A DNA stretch of 64,000 nucleotides from Pseudomonas paralactis (GTDB lineage Bacteria > Pseudomonadota > Gammaproteobacteria > Pseudomonadales > Pseudomonadaceae): the NCBI RefSeq assembly GCF_001439735.1, contig NZ_JYLN01000007.1, positions 310,001 through 374,000 on the forward strand, given 5' to 3'. The notes below the pieces were generated by a model. It saw nothing but the letters and a program-made list of their open reading frames with translations, ran no database searches and was not told where the DNA came from. Shown here in pieces: positions 17,962 to 26,650 of the stretch. A program made the translations under genes and the position numbers. Positions within the stretch are counted from its first letter, which is position 1. Each line of letters opens with the position of its first letter.

Positions 17962-18963
17962 ATGAATCGAGTCATCAACGATCCCGACCAAGTGGTCGAG
18001 GACATGCTGCGCGGCATCCTGGTCGCGCACCCGGAACTGCGTCAGTACGAAACCAACCCACGGGTCATCGTCAAGGCTCGGCCCTCCGGCCAGGGCCGGG
18101 TCGGCATCGTCACCGGGGGCGGCTCCGGGCATGAACCGGCGTTCCTCGGGTACGTCGGCCCGGGCCTGGTGGATGCCGTCGCCGTCGGTGAGATTTTTTC
18201 CTCACCCACTGCCAAGAGTTTTTTCGACGCCTTCCGCGCCGCCGACCATGGCGCAGGCGTCGCCTGCCTGTATGGCAACTACGCGGGCGACAATATGAAC
18301 GTCAAGCTGGCGATGAAGATGGCCGCCAGCAAAGATATGCGCATCCGCACGGTGGTCGCCAACGACGACGTGGCGTCCGCGCCCAAGGCCGATATCGCCA
18401 AGCGTCGCGGCGTGGCCGGGGAAATCTTCATGTGGAAGATCGGCGGTGCCGCCGCCGCCCAGCATTACGATTTGGACGGGGTCATACGTGTCGCGCAGAA
18501 AACCGTCGATCAGTGCCGCTCAATCGGCATCGGCCTTACGCCCTGCACCATCGCCGCCGTGGGCAAGCCGAACTTCCAGATCCCCGACGGCCAAATGGAA
18601 TTGGGCATCGGCCATCATGGCGAGCCGGGCATCGAAGTCATCCCGATTGAACCGGCCGCCGCCATGGCCGAGCGGATGCTGGCGCCAATCCTGGCCGACC
18701 GCGATTTCAGCCAGGACGACAGTGTAGTGGTGCTGGTCTCGGGCCTTGGCGCTACACCCGTCATGGAGCTGTATATTTTCTACGCCGAGGTGGAAAAACA
18801 ACTCAAGGCCAAGGGCTTGAAAATTCACCGTTGCTACGTCGGCAACTACTTCACCTCCCTGGAAATGATGGGCGTGACCCTGACCCTGCTCGGCCTCGAT
18901 GCCGAACTCAAAACCCTGATCGACCAACCCTGCCGTTCCATCGGCATGACACAGGCGGAGTGA
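17962..18963 (+). CDS. DAK-type ketose kinase, DhaK-like subunit
   Basis: A 333-residue Dak1-domain protein. TGGGSGHEPAF near residue 52 is the substrate-binding loop. GIGHHGEPGIE includes His219, which aligns with the histidine that binds the ketone covalently as a hemiaminal in DhaK. Dihydroxyacetone and erythrulose kinases of this family phosphorylate short ketoses. It is followed after 3 bases by the Dak2 subunit gene, so the two domains that are fused in ATP-dependent enzymes are separate here. No DhaM phosphotransferase gene is seen. The start ATGAATCGA follows an AGGAAC site; an upstream frame runs through the REPIN and is rejected. D- or L-erythrulose is the suggested substrate. Confidence 0.85.
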   Translation: MNRVINDPDQVVEDMLRGILVAHPELRQYETNPRVIVKARPSGQGRVGIVTGGGSGHEPAFLGYVGPGLVDAVAVGEIFSSPTAKSFFDAFRAADHGAGVACLYGNYAGDNMNVKLAMKMAASKDMRIRTVVANDDVASAPKADIAKRRGVAGEIFMWKIGGAAAAQHYDLDGVIRVAQKTVDQCRSIGIGLTPCTIAAVGKPNFQIPDGQMELGIGHHGEPGIEVIPIEPAAAMAERMLAPILADRDFSQDDSVVVLVSGLGATPVMELYIFYAEVEKQLKAKGLKIHRCYVGNYFTSLEMMGVTLTLLGLDAELKTLIDQPCRSIGMTQAE

Positions 18964-18966
18964 ACC

Positions 18967-19611
18967 ATGAGCCAGCACTTTTCCACCCATGACGGCAGCG
19001 CCATCGTCGCCGACCTGGTCAGCGTGATCGTGGCCAACCGTGAATACCTCAGCGAAGTCGACGGCGCCATTGGCGATGGTGACCACGGCATCAACATGGC
19101 CAAGGGTTTCGCCCATTGTGGTCGTACCATCGAAGGGCGCCAATTGACCCTGGCCGAGGCGCTGGACGAATTGACCCTGAGCCTGATGGAAGGCATCGGC
19201 GGCTCCATGGGGCCGTTATATGGCAGCCTGTTTATCGGCATGGCCGATCAAGTGCGCAGCAGCGAGAAGATTGACGCCGCCACCTTCGCCCAGCTGCTGC
19301 GCGGGGGCCTGACCTCGTTGCAGGACATCACCGAAGCCGGTGTGGGCGACAAGTGCTTGATGGATACTTTGATTCCGGCGGTGGAGGCGTTTGAACGGGC
19401 TCATGGGTCTGGGGCTTCGTTCAACGATGCACTCGATGCGATGAAAAGCGCCGCTTCTCAAGGGCGGGATTCGACCAAGGACCTGGTGGCCAAGATTGGT
19501 CGGGCCAGTCGTTTGGGAGAGCGTTCACTCGGGGTGCTGGATGCCGGAGCGGTGTCGTGCTGCCTGATCCTTACGCAGTTGGCGGACTCTATTCAGCCTC
19601 GCCTGGTCTGA
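18967..19611 (+). CDS. DAK-type ketose kinase, DhaL-like subunit
   Basis: A 214-residue Dak2-domain protein that should bind the nucleotide for the kinase. GAIGDGDHGINMAKGF contains the Asp residues that hold two magnesium ions, and GGSMGPLYGSLF and GDKCLMDTLIPA match the nucleotide pocket. It begins 3 bases after the DhaK-like stop codon, with tight coupling. Whether it uses ATP directly or is recharged by a phosphotransferase protein cannot be settled from the window, but absence of a nearby DhaM favours ATP. It is the last gene of the polyol operon and is followed by a type 2 REPIN. Confidence 0.85.
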   Translation: MSQHFSTHDGSAIVADLVSVIVANREYLSEVDGAIGDGDHGINMAKGFAHCGRTIEGRQLTLAEALDELTLSLMEGIGGSMGPLYGSLFIGMADQVRSSEKIDAATFAQLLRGGLTSLQDITEAGVGDKCLMDTLIPAVEAFERAHGSGASFNDALDAMKSAASQGRDSTKDLVAKIGRASRLGERSLGVLDAGAVSCCLILTQLADSIQPRLV

Positions 19612-19626
19612 TCTTGCCCAGGGCCC

Positions 19627-19726
19627 TGTAGGAGCGAGCTTGCTCGCGAAAAACTCACAAACGCCACGTTTATTCAGGAAACACGCGTTATCGTTGAAAT
19701 TTTTCGCGAGCAAGCTCGCTCCTACA
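19627..19726. repeat. REPIN: paired REP sequences (type 2)
   Basis: TGTAGGAGCGAGCTTGCTCG plus CGAAAA and its inverse are separated by about 50 bases containing ACGCGTTATCG. This is the second REP type in the window, also seen at 47.6, 55.3, 58.1 and 62.9 kb. It lies between the convergent kinase and sohB genes. Confidence 0.9.
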
Positions 19727-19769
19727 GAAGGTGCTTCACACCTGGTTCACCCGTGTTTTCAGTGGCGGC

Positions 19770-20795
19770 TTACCAGAACCGCTGCTGGGTCAACCGGCTC
19801 CACCAGGTCAACAGCACCCGGTCCACCGAACCACTGGCCGCCAGGCCCACGCGCTCTTGCAGGCTCTTACGCTCGGCATAGTGCAAGTGGAACACTTCGG
19901 CGGTCTTGGCCTTGGTGGCCAGGTATTCGTCGCTGGTTTGCAGCTCATCGACCAGCTGTTTGTCGAGGGCGGCAACACCCAGCCACACTTCACCGGTCGC
20001 CACCTCGTCAATCGCCAGCTGTGGGCGGTAGCGCGAGACGAAGTTCTTGAACAACTGGTGGGTGATATCCAGATCTTCCTGGAATTTCTCCCGGCCTTTC
20101 TCGGTATTTTCGCCAAACACCGTAAGGGTGCGCTTGTATTCACCGGCGGTCAGCACTTCGAAGTCGATGTCGTGCTTTTTCAGCAGGCGGTTGACGTTGG
20201 GCAACTGCGCCACCACGCCAATGGAGCCGAGTATGGCGAAGGGTGCACTGATAATCTTCTCGCCGATGCACGCCATCATGTAGCCGCCGCTGGCCGCCAC
20301 TTTGTCGATGCACACGGTCAACGGCACGCCGGCCTGGCGAATACGCGCCAGTTGCGACGAAGCGAGGCCATAGCTGTGCACCATGCCGCCGCCGCTTTCC
20401 AGGCGCAGCACCACTTCATCCTTCGGGGTAGCCAGGCTCAGCAGTGCAGTGATTTCGTGGCGCAGGCTTTCGGTGGCTGACGCCTTGATGTCGCCATTGA
20501 AATCCAGCACAAACACCCGTGGCTTGACCTCGGGCTTCTTCTTGTCTTTCTTCTTTTCGGCTTTGCTTTCAGACTTGCGCAGCGCCTTGAGCTGGTCCTT
20601 GTCGAGCAGGCTCGACTCCAGGCGCTCGCGCAGGCCCTTGTAGAAATCGTTCAGCTTGCTGACCTGTAATTGGCCGGCGGCTTTACGACGACCCTTGCTG
20701 CGCAGCGCTGCGAAGCTGATCAATACCACCAGAATAGCGACCACCAGGGTGACGGTCTTCGCCAAAAAGCTCGCGTATTCGGCCAAAAAATCCAT
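19770..20795 (-). CDS. sohB: SohB-type inner-membrane protease (peptidase S49)
   Basis: A 341-residue serine protease of the signal-peptide-peptidase A family. One N-terminal membrane helix (TVTLVVAILVVLISFAAL) anchors it, followed by a Lys/Glu-rich linker around residues 75-95. The catalytic serine lies in KVAASGGYMMACIGEK and the general-base lysine in LTAGEYKRTL, which together define S49. The size and N-terminal extension match SohB rather than SppA. It is probably involved in degrading membrane or periplasmic peptides. It is divergent from the histidine phosphatase gene. Confidence 0.9.
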   Translation of the reverse strand: MDFLAEYASFLAKTVTLVVAILVVLISFAALRSKGRRKAAGQLQVSKLNDFYKGLRERLESSLLDKDQLKALRKSESKAEKKKDKKKPEVKPRVFVLDFNGDIKASATESLRHEITALLSLATPKDEVVLRLESGGGMVHSYGLASSQLARIRQAGVPLTVCIDKVAASGGYMMACIGEKIISAPFAILGSIGVVAQLPNVNRLLKKHDIDFEVLTAGEYKRTLTVFGENTEKGREKFQEDLDITHQLFKNFVSRYRPQLAIDEVATGEVWLGVAALDKQLVDELQTSDEYLATKAKTAEVFHLHYAERKSLQERVGLAASGSVDRVLLTWWSRLTQQRFW

Positions 20796-20988
20796 ATGTC
20801 TCCTTAAGAATGCACTGCGCCAGGCGCGGATGGCCCCAGCATACCGACGCCACTGCGTTGGAGCCAGTGATCAAACCGCCAGCAGGTGGGCTCCAACGGG
20901 CTTTTAAAACAAGCGTATGTTTTTTCATTGACAGCTCGCAGGCATCCTCATAACCTCGCCAGACTTTCAACGTACCGGGAAAACGGAC

Positions 20989-21699
20989 GTGGGCAGCATC
21001 TATCTGATTCGACATGGCCAAGCCTCCTTCGGTGCAGACGACTATGACGTCCTGTCGCCCGTCGGTGTGGAACAGGCGCAAGTGCTCGGTCGCCATCTGG
21101 CAGACCTGGGCCTCGTGTTCGATCGCTGCATTGCCGGCGACCTGCGTCGCCAGCAGCACACCGCTACCGCTACGTTCGATCAATACAGCGCCCTGGGCCT
21201 GCCGGTGCCGATGCTGGAAACCGACAGCGCCTTTAATGAATTCGACGGCGAAGCCATCATTCGCGGCCTGCTGCCTGATTTACTCGGCAGCGAGCCCAAT
21301 GCCATGCATATCCTGCGCAATGGCCCGCAGAACCGCAGCGAGTTCCAGCGCATCTTCGCTCTGATCATCGAGCGCTGGCTGGCCGGCACCTATGACCCGC
21401 CGGGGCTGGAAAGTTGGCTGGGGTTCGTCGAGCGCGTGCAGGGTGGCCTGCAGCGCATCCTTGACGCCGCCCGGAGCGCCGACAAAATCGCAGTGTTCAC
21501 GTCCGGCGGCACCATCACCGCCCTGCTTCACCTGATTACCCGAATGCCTGCCGCGCAGGCGTTCGAAATGAACTGGCAAATTGTAAACACCTCGCTCAAC
21601 CAGCTGAAATTCCGCGGTCGCGAGGTGGCACTGGCTTCCTTCAACAGTCATGCCCACCTGCAACTGTTGAAGGCGCCGCAGCTCATCACTTTCCGATGA
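20989..21699 (+). CDS. histidine phosphatase family protein
   Basis: A 236-residue phosphoglycerate-mutase-like phosphatase. YLIRHGQASFG carries the catalytic RHG histidine, LRRQQHTA matches the conserved arginine region, and FTSGGTITALL holds the position where most members have a second histidine (SHG), here Ser-Gly-Gly. Loss of that His is seen in some side branches, and activity may differ from phosphoglycerate mutase. The start is GTG, followed directly by the family N-terminus. It lies 55 bases ahead of the SCP2 gene and is probably co-transcribed with it. The substrate is unknown. Confidence 0.85.
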   Translation: MGSIYLIRHGQASFGADDYDVLSPVGVEQAQVLGRHLADLGLVFDRCIAGDLRRQQHTATATFDQYSALGLPVPMLETDSAFNEFDGEAIIRGLLPDLLGSEPNAMHILRNGPQNRSEFQRIFALIIERWLAGTYDPPGLESWLGFVERVQGGLQRILDAARSADKIAVFTSGGTITALLHLITRMPAAQAFEMNWQIVNTSLNQLKFRGREVALASFNSHAHLQLLKAPQLITFR

Positions 21700-21754
21700 G
21701 CTGCGGCCAACCGTGACCCCAAGGTCACTGGACTCACCATAAAGGATCGAAACC

Positions 21755-22069
21755 ATGACTGACGTAGCCAAAGCTGTAGAAGCAATGAAAGCCAAATTCA
21801 ACCCAGGCGCTGCCGAAGGCCTGGACCTGGTGTTCGGTTTCCGTATCGACGACACCAAGAATTTTTCGCTGGTGGTCAAGGACAAGACCTGCGAACTCAA
21901 AGAAGGTGAAAACCCTGACGCTCAGGTCACTCTGGTGATGGACAGCGAGACTCTGGAAGGCATCGTCGACGGTTCCACCGACGGTATGCAAGCATTCATG
22001 GGCGGCAAATTGCGCACCGAAGGCGACATGATGCTGGCGATGAAATTAAGCGAACTGTTCCCTTCCTGA
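21755..22069 (+). CDS. SCP2 sterol-binding domain protein
   Basis: A 104-residue stand-alone SCP2 domain (DLVFGFRIDDTKNFSLVVKD, VTLVMDSETLEGIVDGS, MGGKLRTEGDMMLAMKL). SCP2 domains bind lipids or acyl chains in a hydrophobic tunnel; bacterial single-domain forms may carry fatty acyl compounds. A good AAAGGA ribosome site precedes the ATG. It follows the histidine phosphatase gene on the same strand and is ended by a clear intrinsic terminator. Confidence 0.9.
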   Translation: MTDVAKAVEAMKAKFNPGAAEGLDLVFGFRIDDTKNFSLVVKDKTCELKEGENPDAQVTLVMDSETLEGIVDGSTDGMQAFMGGKLRTEGDMMLAMKLSELFPS

Positions 22070-22092
22070 TTCGGGGTAACTGCGCTCAAACT

Positions 22093-22120
22093 ATCCCGCC
22101 TTCACAGGCGGGATTTTTTT
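22093..22120 (+). terminator. intrinsic terminator after SCP2 gene
   Basis: The stem ATCCCGCC/GGCGGGAT with a 6-base loop is followed by seven T residues. It lies 24 bases after the SCP2 stop codon and before the convergent nudK gene. Confidence 0.9.
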
Positions 22121-22139
22121 GCCTGTACGTTCGGCCCGG

Positions 22140-22727
22140 TCACCAACCGTCTCTCAACATCCGCAGCTCCAAATGCTGCAATAACATAATGGTTTTGCCA
22201 TCCACGATGTCGCCGCTCTGCACCATCGCCAGTGCCTGCTCGAACCCCAGCTCCAACACCTCGATGTCCTCGCCTTCTTCTTCCAGCCCGCCGCCCGCCC
22301 CCACACGATCCCCGGGCTGATACTCGCCGATAAAAAAGTGAATTCGCTCGGTTACCGAGCCCGGGCTCATGAACGCCGCGTAGATTTTTTCCACGTGGCC
22401 CACGCGGTAGCCGGTCTCTTCTTCGGCTTCCAGGCGTATGCGCTCTTCGGGGCTGGCGTTGTCGAGCAAGCCGGCCGCCGCTTCGATCAGGTAGCCGGAG
22501 TAATCGTTGACGAACGTCGGCATACGGAACTGGCGAATCAGCAGCACCGTGCGGCGCTCGCGGTTGTACAAGAGGATCGTTGCGCCGTTGCCCCGGTCGT
22601 AGACCTCACGCGTCTGGGCTTGCCAGCTGCCGTCGCGACGGCGCAGGTCGAAGCTGTATTTCTTCAACAGGTACCAGTTGTCCGAGAGGGTTTCTTCGGC
22701 GGTGATGCGCACGGGGCTGCTGTTCAT
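22140..22727 (-). CDS. nudK: Nudix hydrolase, GDP-mannose pyrophosphatase type
   Basis: A 195-residue Nudix enzyme. The box is GLLDNASPEERIRLEAEEETGY, read here as the fragments GLLDN, EERIRLEAEEETGY; the glutamates that bind magnesium are present. ATILLYNRERRTVLLIRQFR and EYQPGDRVGAGGGLEEEGEDIEV match NudK, which hydrolyses GDP-mannose and related nucleotide sugars. It is monocistronic, convergent with the SCP2 gene and terminator. Confidence 0.85.
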   Translation of the reverse strand: MNSSPVRITAEETLSDNWYLLKKYSFDLRRRDGSWQAQTREVYDRGNGATILLYNRERRTVLLIRQFRMPTFVNDYSGYLIEAAAGLLDNASPEERIRLEAEEETGYRVGHVEKIYAAFMSPGSVTERIHFFIGEYQPGDRVGAGGGLEEEGEDIEVLELGFEQALAMVQSGDIVDGKTIMLLQHLELRMLRDGW

Positions 22728-22932
22728 GGATGGGCCTATGCAGGTGGAGCAGAGAGCGGTTTTACCTGCGCAAACTACAGGGTTTGCTCTGCTGTGAAGC
22801 TGCCCACCCTAGCAACTCACACCCGGGTTGTTCAATGCTGTAACACTTTCACCTTTCACGATCGTCGTATTAATACCTGCGTTCGCGAGCCTTCTGGTAA
22901 AACCCGTGCTTCGCCTTTGTCCTGGAGCCTTC

Positions 22933-23859
22933 ATGCTATCCCGTTTTATCACCCGCCTGGGCCTGCGCTGGCTGCCCTTGCTGTGCATGGCCGCGTTGGT
23001 CATCGGCCTGCCGGTCGGCTGCGCCGTGCTGCAACACAAGGAACGCGAACTGGTGTTTCGCATCGAACCGGGGACGGCCAGCTGGTACACCGGCCTGCCC
23101 AAGGCCGTGCAGGAGTTCGAACTCAAGCCCGCCAGTTTCAAGTCGGGGCAGAACATTCATGGCTGGTGGTACCCGGCCGCGAACAAAGACGCACCGGCCA
23201 TCCTCTACCTGCACGGGGTGCGCTGGAACCTCACGGGCCAGCTGTTTCGCATCGAGCAATTGCACGCACTGGGCTTCTCGGTGCTGGCCATCGACTATCG
23301 CGGCTTTGGCCAAAGCCAGGGCGACTTGCCATCCGAGACCACGGTCAACGAAGACGCACGCATCGCCTGGGAACGCTTCCAGATCCTGCAGCCAGACCCG
23401 GGCAAGCGTCTGATCTATGGGCACTCACTGGGAGGTGCAGTCGCTATCGATCTCGCCGCTGAGCTGGGCAAGCAAGTGCCACTGCCGGTACGCGGGCTGG
23501 TGATCGAATCCACGTTCACCTCTTTGGCGGATGTGGCCACGGCCGTTGCCAACACCTCGTTGCCGGTGCGCTGGCTGCTGTCGCAGAAGTTCGACTCCAT
23601 CGACAAGATTGCCGACATCCACATGCCCTTGCTGGTGGTCCACGGCCTCGATGACCGCTATGTTCCACCGCGCTTCAGCCAGCAATTATTTGAAGCCGCC
23701 CAGCAACCCAAGCATTTGTTATTGGTGCCCGGTGCCAGCCATAACAACAGCATGAGCCTGGCCGGTCGCAGCTATGGCAAGGCGCTGGAAAACCTCATGC
23801 GCACGAAGATGCCCGCCCGCGTAGTGACACACTCCACAGGGCGCGACAACGCGTCATAA
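22933..23859 (+). CDS. membrane-associated alpha/beta hydrolase
   Basis: A 308-residue protein with an N-terminal hydrophobic segment (LLCMAALVIGLPVGC) that could be a signal anchor or an atypical lipoprotein signal ending at the Cys. The hydrolase part shows the nucleophile elbow GHSLGG with Ser165, AIDYRGFGQSQG, VVHGLDDRYVPP with the acid, and PGASHNN with the likely catalytic histidine. It resembles the BEM46/YfhR group of serine hydrolases. The start is placed at MLSRFITRL, which has a GGAG site upstream; earlier frames are less likely. The substrate is unknown. Confidence 0.8.
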   Translation: MLSRFITRLGLRWLPLLCMAALVIGLPVGCAVLQHKERELVFRIEPGTASWYTGLPKAVQEFELKPASFKSGQNIHGWWYPAANKDAPAILYLHGVRWNLTGQLFRIEQLHALGFSVLAIDYRGFGQSQGDLPSETTVNEDARIAWERFQILQPDPGKRLIYGHSLGGAVAIDLAAELGKQVPLPVRGLVIESTFTSLADVATAVANTSLPVRWLLSQKFDSIDKIADIHMPLLVVHGLDDRYVPPRFSQQLFEAAQQPKHLLLVPGASHNNSMSLAGRSYGKALENLMRTKMPARVVTHSTGRDNAS

Positions 23860-24050
23860 ACATACATTTCGGCACTGGGTTCGCGCTTGGCTGTCAAGCG
23901 CAAACCCTGCCCATGCTGGCCCGAAACTGAAGTTGATCAAATAATGATCTTCGCTCAAATCGCCAACGCTGCCGGGCCTTCGCAAAGTTATCCACAGAGA
24001 TACCCACGGTTTTCGTGGACAACTCTTTTTATATTTTTACGTTTTTTTGC

Positions 24051-25211
24051 TCAGGCAGCACTTTCAGGAAAGGTGCCAGGCAGCAAAATTTCGCGATTCA
24101 CATCGCGTATATCGTTATAGCCACACAACGCCATCGACACGTCCAACTCACGGGCGATGATATCGAGCGCCTTGGTCACACCCGCCTCGCCCATCGCCCC
24201 CAGGCCATACAAGTGCGGGCGACCGATCATGGTGCCCCTGGCGCCCAGCGCCATGGCCTTGAGCACGTCCTGGCCGGAACGAATGCCACCGTCGAGCCAC
24301 ACTTCAATGCGGTTGCCTACGGCTTCAACAATGGCCGGCAACTGGCTGATGCTCGACGGCGCACCATCGAGTTGCCGACCACCGTGGTTGCTCACCACCA
24401 ACGCATCCGCGCCGGAGTCGGCCGCCAGCCGCGCATCCTCCACATCGAGGATGCCCTTGATGATCAACTTGCCGCCCCAGCACTTCTTGATCCACTCCAC
24501 ATCGTCCCAACTCAGACGCGGGTCGAACTGCTGCGCCGTCCATGACGACAGCGAACTCATATCGGCCACGCCCTTCACATGCCCGACGATATTGCCGAAG
24601 CCACGCCGCTGGGTGCCGAGCATACCCATGACCCAGCGCGGCTTGGTCATCATGTTGAGGAGATTGGGCAGGGTCAGTTTGGGCGGCGCCGACAAGCCAT
24701 TGATCAAGTCTTTGTGGCGTTGCCCCAGGATCTGTAGGTCCAGTGTCAGCACCAGCGCATCCACCCCGGCAGCCTTGGCGCGTTCGATCAGTTGCTCGAT
24801 AAACCCACGGTCGCGCATCACATAAAGCTGGAACCAAAAGGGCTGACCGACATGCTCGGCAATGTCTTCCAGCGAGCAAATACTCATGGTCGACAAGGTG
24901 TAGCGCAGGCCGAACGCCGCCGCAGCGCGGGCGGTCAGGATTTCGCCATCGGCATGTTGCATACCGGCCAGGCCGGTAGGTGCCAGGGCCACGGGCATGG
25001 CCATGTCCTGGCCAATCATGCTGGCGCGGATCGAACGCTCATCGATATTGCGCGCCACGCGCTGGCGGAACTTGATGCGCGCAAAATCGCTTTCATTGGC
25101 GCGGTAGGTGCTCTCAGTCCAGGAGCCGGAATCGGCGTAGTCGTAGAACATCCGCGGCACACGCTTTTGCGCCAGCTTGCGTAAGTCTTCGATGGTTGTG
25201 ATCAACGACAT
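24051..25211 (-). CDS. FMN-dependent alpha-hydroxy acid dehydrogenase (LldD-like)
   Basis: A 386-residue FMN enzyme that oxidises an L-2-hydroxy acid such as lactate. It starts MSLITTIEDLRKLAQKRVPRMFYDYADSG. APTGLAGMQHADGE contacts FMN, and VVSNHGGRQLDG contains the catalytic histidine and the substrate-binding arginine. ALGARGTMIGRPHLYGL closes the barrel. An upstream in-frame start adds 9 residues and is less favoured. It is divergent from the DeoR regulator gene 120 bases away, which is probably its controller. The usual lactate genes lldP and lldR are not adjacent, so another hydroxy acid is possible. Confidence 0.85.
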   Translation of the reverse strand: MSLITTIEDLRKLAQKRVPRMFYDYADSGSWTESTYRANESDFARIKFRQRVARNIDERSIRASMIGQDMAMPVALAPTGLAGMQHADGEILTARAAAAFGLRYTLSTMSICSLEDIAEHVGQPFWFQLYVMRDRGFIEQLIERAKAAGVDALVLTLDLQILGQRHKDLINGLSAPPKLTLPNLLNMMTKPRWVMGMLGTQRRGFGNIVGHVKGVADMSSLSSWTAQQFDPRLSWDDVEWIKKCWGGKLIIKGILDVEDARLAADSGADALVVSNHGGRQLDGAPSSISQLPAIVEAVGNRIEVWLDGGIRSGQDVLKAMALGARGTMIGRPHLYGLGAMGEAGVTKALDIIARELDVSMALCGYNDIRDVNREILLPGTFPESAA

Positions 25212-25331
25212 CGGGTCACCTCTCCCTGAACTGAACACAGAGAGTAACCGGCCATCGCCCAGGCAACCAGCCGTTGCGTTTATCGCAGCCGGTGATTAAT
25301 CTCGCATAAACCCGCAATAAAGCGCACAAAC

Positions 25332-26117
25332 ATGCACAACGCCCATCAAGCCATCGACCTGCCCTCTCTGCGTAAACAAAAGATCCTGTTGCTGCTTGAA
25401 CGCGACGGCAAGGTCACCGCCTCGGAGCTTGTCGAGCATTTCGCCGTGTCCCAAGACACCATTCGCCGCGACCTCGGCGAACTCGCCGCCGCGGGTTTAT
25501 TGCAGCGCGTACACGGCGGCGCCCTGCCCCGGCCCAGGGACACCGGCAAGGACTTCTTTACCCGTGTCGGCGAGACTACCGAGGTCAAACGCGACCTTGC
25601 ACGTCTGGCGGCGGAGCGGGTTGAAGATGGCCAGATCGTGCTGTTCGATTCCGGCTCCACCACCTTGCAAATCGCTCAGTCATTGCCGCACACCATTCAC
25701 CTGACCGTGGTCACCCCGTCGCCGATGATTGCCATCGCCCTGGCGGACCATCCGCATGTAAAGGTGATCCTGGCCGGCGGCCAACTCAATCCCGCCACCC
25801 TTTCAACCGGCGGCCATGAAGCGCTGCGCCTGATCCAGAGCATCAAGGCCGACCTGCTGTTTACCGGCGTCTGCGCGCTGCACCCGCAAGTGGGCATTAC
25901 CTCGCTGCACTTCGGCGAGGTGGCGGTCAAGCAAGCCTTGATCGACAGCGCGTCCCAGGTGGTGGCGGTGACAACCTCAGACAAACTCGGCGCGGTGGAA
26001 CCGTTTGTGGTGGCGCCGTGCAGTCGTATTCATACGCTGATTACCGAGTGGGATGCGCCGGGGGTGGAGGCCTATGAGCAGTTGGGGTTAGAGGTGCAGC
26101 GGGTGATAGATCAGTGA
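25332..26117 (+). CDS. DeoR-family transcriptional regulator
   Basis: A 261-residue repressor-type regulator: an N-terminal winged helix with the DeoR signature (LRKQKILLLLERDGKVTASE, then DTIRRDLGELAAAGLLQRVHGGA) and a C-terminal sugar-phosphate-type sensor domain (DSGSTTLQIAQSL, VILAGGQLN). It faces the LldD-like oxidase gene, so regulation of that gene is the simplest reading. Effectors of the family are normally phosphorylated sugars; the link to a hydroxy acid oxidase is inference. Confidence 0.85.
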   Translation: MHNAHQAIDLPSLRKQKILLLLERDGKVTASELVEHFAVSQDTIRRDLGELAAAGLLQRVHGGALPRPRDTGKDFFTRVGETTEVKRDLARLAAERVEDGQIVLFDSGSTTLQIAQSLPHTIHLTVVTPSPMIAIALADHPHVKVILAGGQLNPATLSTGGHEALRLIQSIKADLLFTGVCALHPQVGITSLHFGEVAVKQALIDSASQVVAVTTSDKLGAVEPFVVAPCSRIHTLITEWDAPGVEAYEQLGLEVQRVIDQ

Positions 26118-26150
26118 CGCAGCAACGACTGATGAATGCGGCGCTCTCCA

Positions 26151-26179
26151 GTTTTTCGCGAGCAAGCTCGCTCCTACAG
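26151..26179. repeat. single type 2 REP unit
   Basis: TTTTTCGCGAGCAAGCTCGC followed by TCCTACAG matches one arm of the type 2 REPINs without its partner. It lies between the convergent DeoR and helix-hairpin-helix genes, and is a remnant of a decayed pair or a solitary REP. Confidence 0.8.
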
Positions 26180-26216
26180 AAAAGCAGAAGCCTGCGGCTG
26201 GTAAGCACATGCTGGG

Positions 26217-26648
26217 TCAGAACAACACATCCGCCGCATCACGCATAAAAATCTCGATGGTCTTGGGGCCAACACCGTCGAATTCAGCCAGGCGCTGTTC
26301 AAACGCCTGGCGATCTTCGCTGGCCTGCCGAATCCTGGTGATCTTGCCGCCGTAATCGGCATTGAGCCTGGCACTCAGGTCCAGCAGGCGTTGCGCCGTG
26401 GTTTCGTCGTAACGCACGTAATGCGCCCGCCCCAGCATCGCCACCAACTCCCGCGATGTGCAGTGCTGCAATTTGCGCGGCGTATTACGCCCCTCCTCCT
26501 CAACGATCACCTTGTACGCCTGGGCGGCGATGGGTGCCTGAATGCGCTTGCCCATCAGGAAGCTGGCGATAAACCACTTGAACAGGCTGGCGTCATCATC
26601 AGGCTTGAGCTGGATGCCCAACTGCGCCGCGCTGATGGAACGAGCCAT
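26217..26648 (-). CDS. helix-hairpin-helix protein related to endonuclease III/DNA glycosylase fold
   Basis: A 143-residue protein. The C-terminal region RLAEFDGVGPKTIEIFMRDA is a helix-hairpin-helix of the DNA glycosylase superfamily. The rest looks all-helical (SLFKWFIASFLMGKRI, ELVAMLGRAHYVRYDE). The catalytic Asp and the iron-sulfur cysteines of full endonuclease III are not apparent, so it may bind DNA without glycosylase activity. I prefer the ATG at 26648 over a TTG two codons upstream. It directly follows the 69-residue hydrophilic gene, with which it is probably co-transcribed. Confidence 0.7.
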   Translation of the reverse strand: MARSISAAQLGIQLKPDDDASLFKWFIASFLMGKRIQAPIAAQAYKVIVEEEGRNTPRKLQHCTSRELVAMLGRAHYVRYDETTAQRLLDLSARLNADYGGKITRIRQASEDRQAFEQRLAEFDGVGPKTIEIFMRDAADVLF

Positions 26649-26650
26649 GC

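Noticed and set aside
23988..24030. TTATCCACA followed by GTGGACAAC, resembling DnaA boxes
   Set aside because: Only one exact box and one poor match in a 190-base gap, with no dnaA, dnaN or AT-rich unwinding region. Not evidence for an origin.
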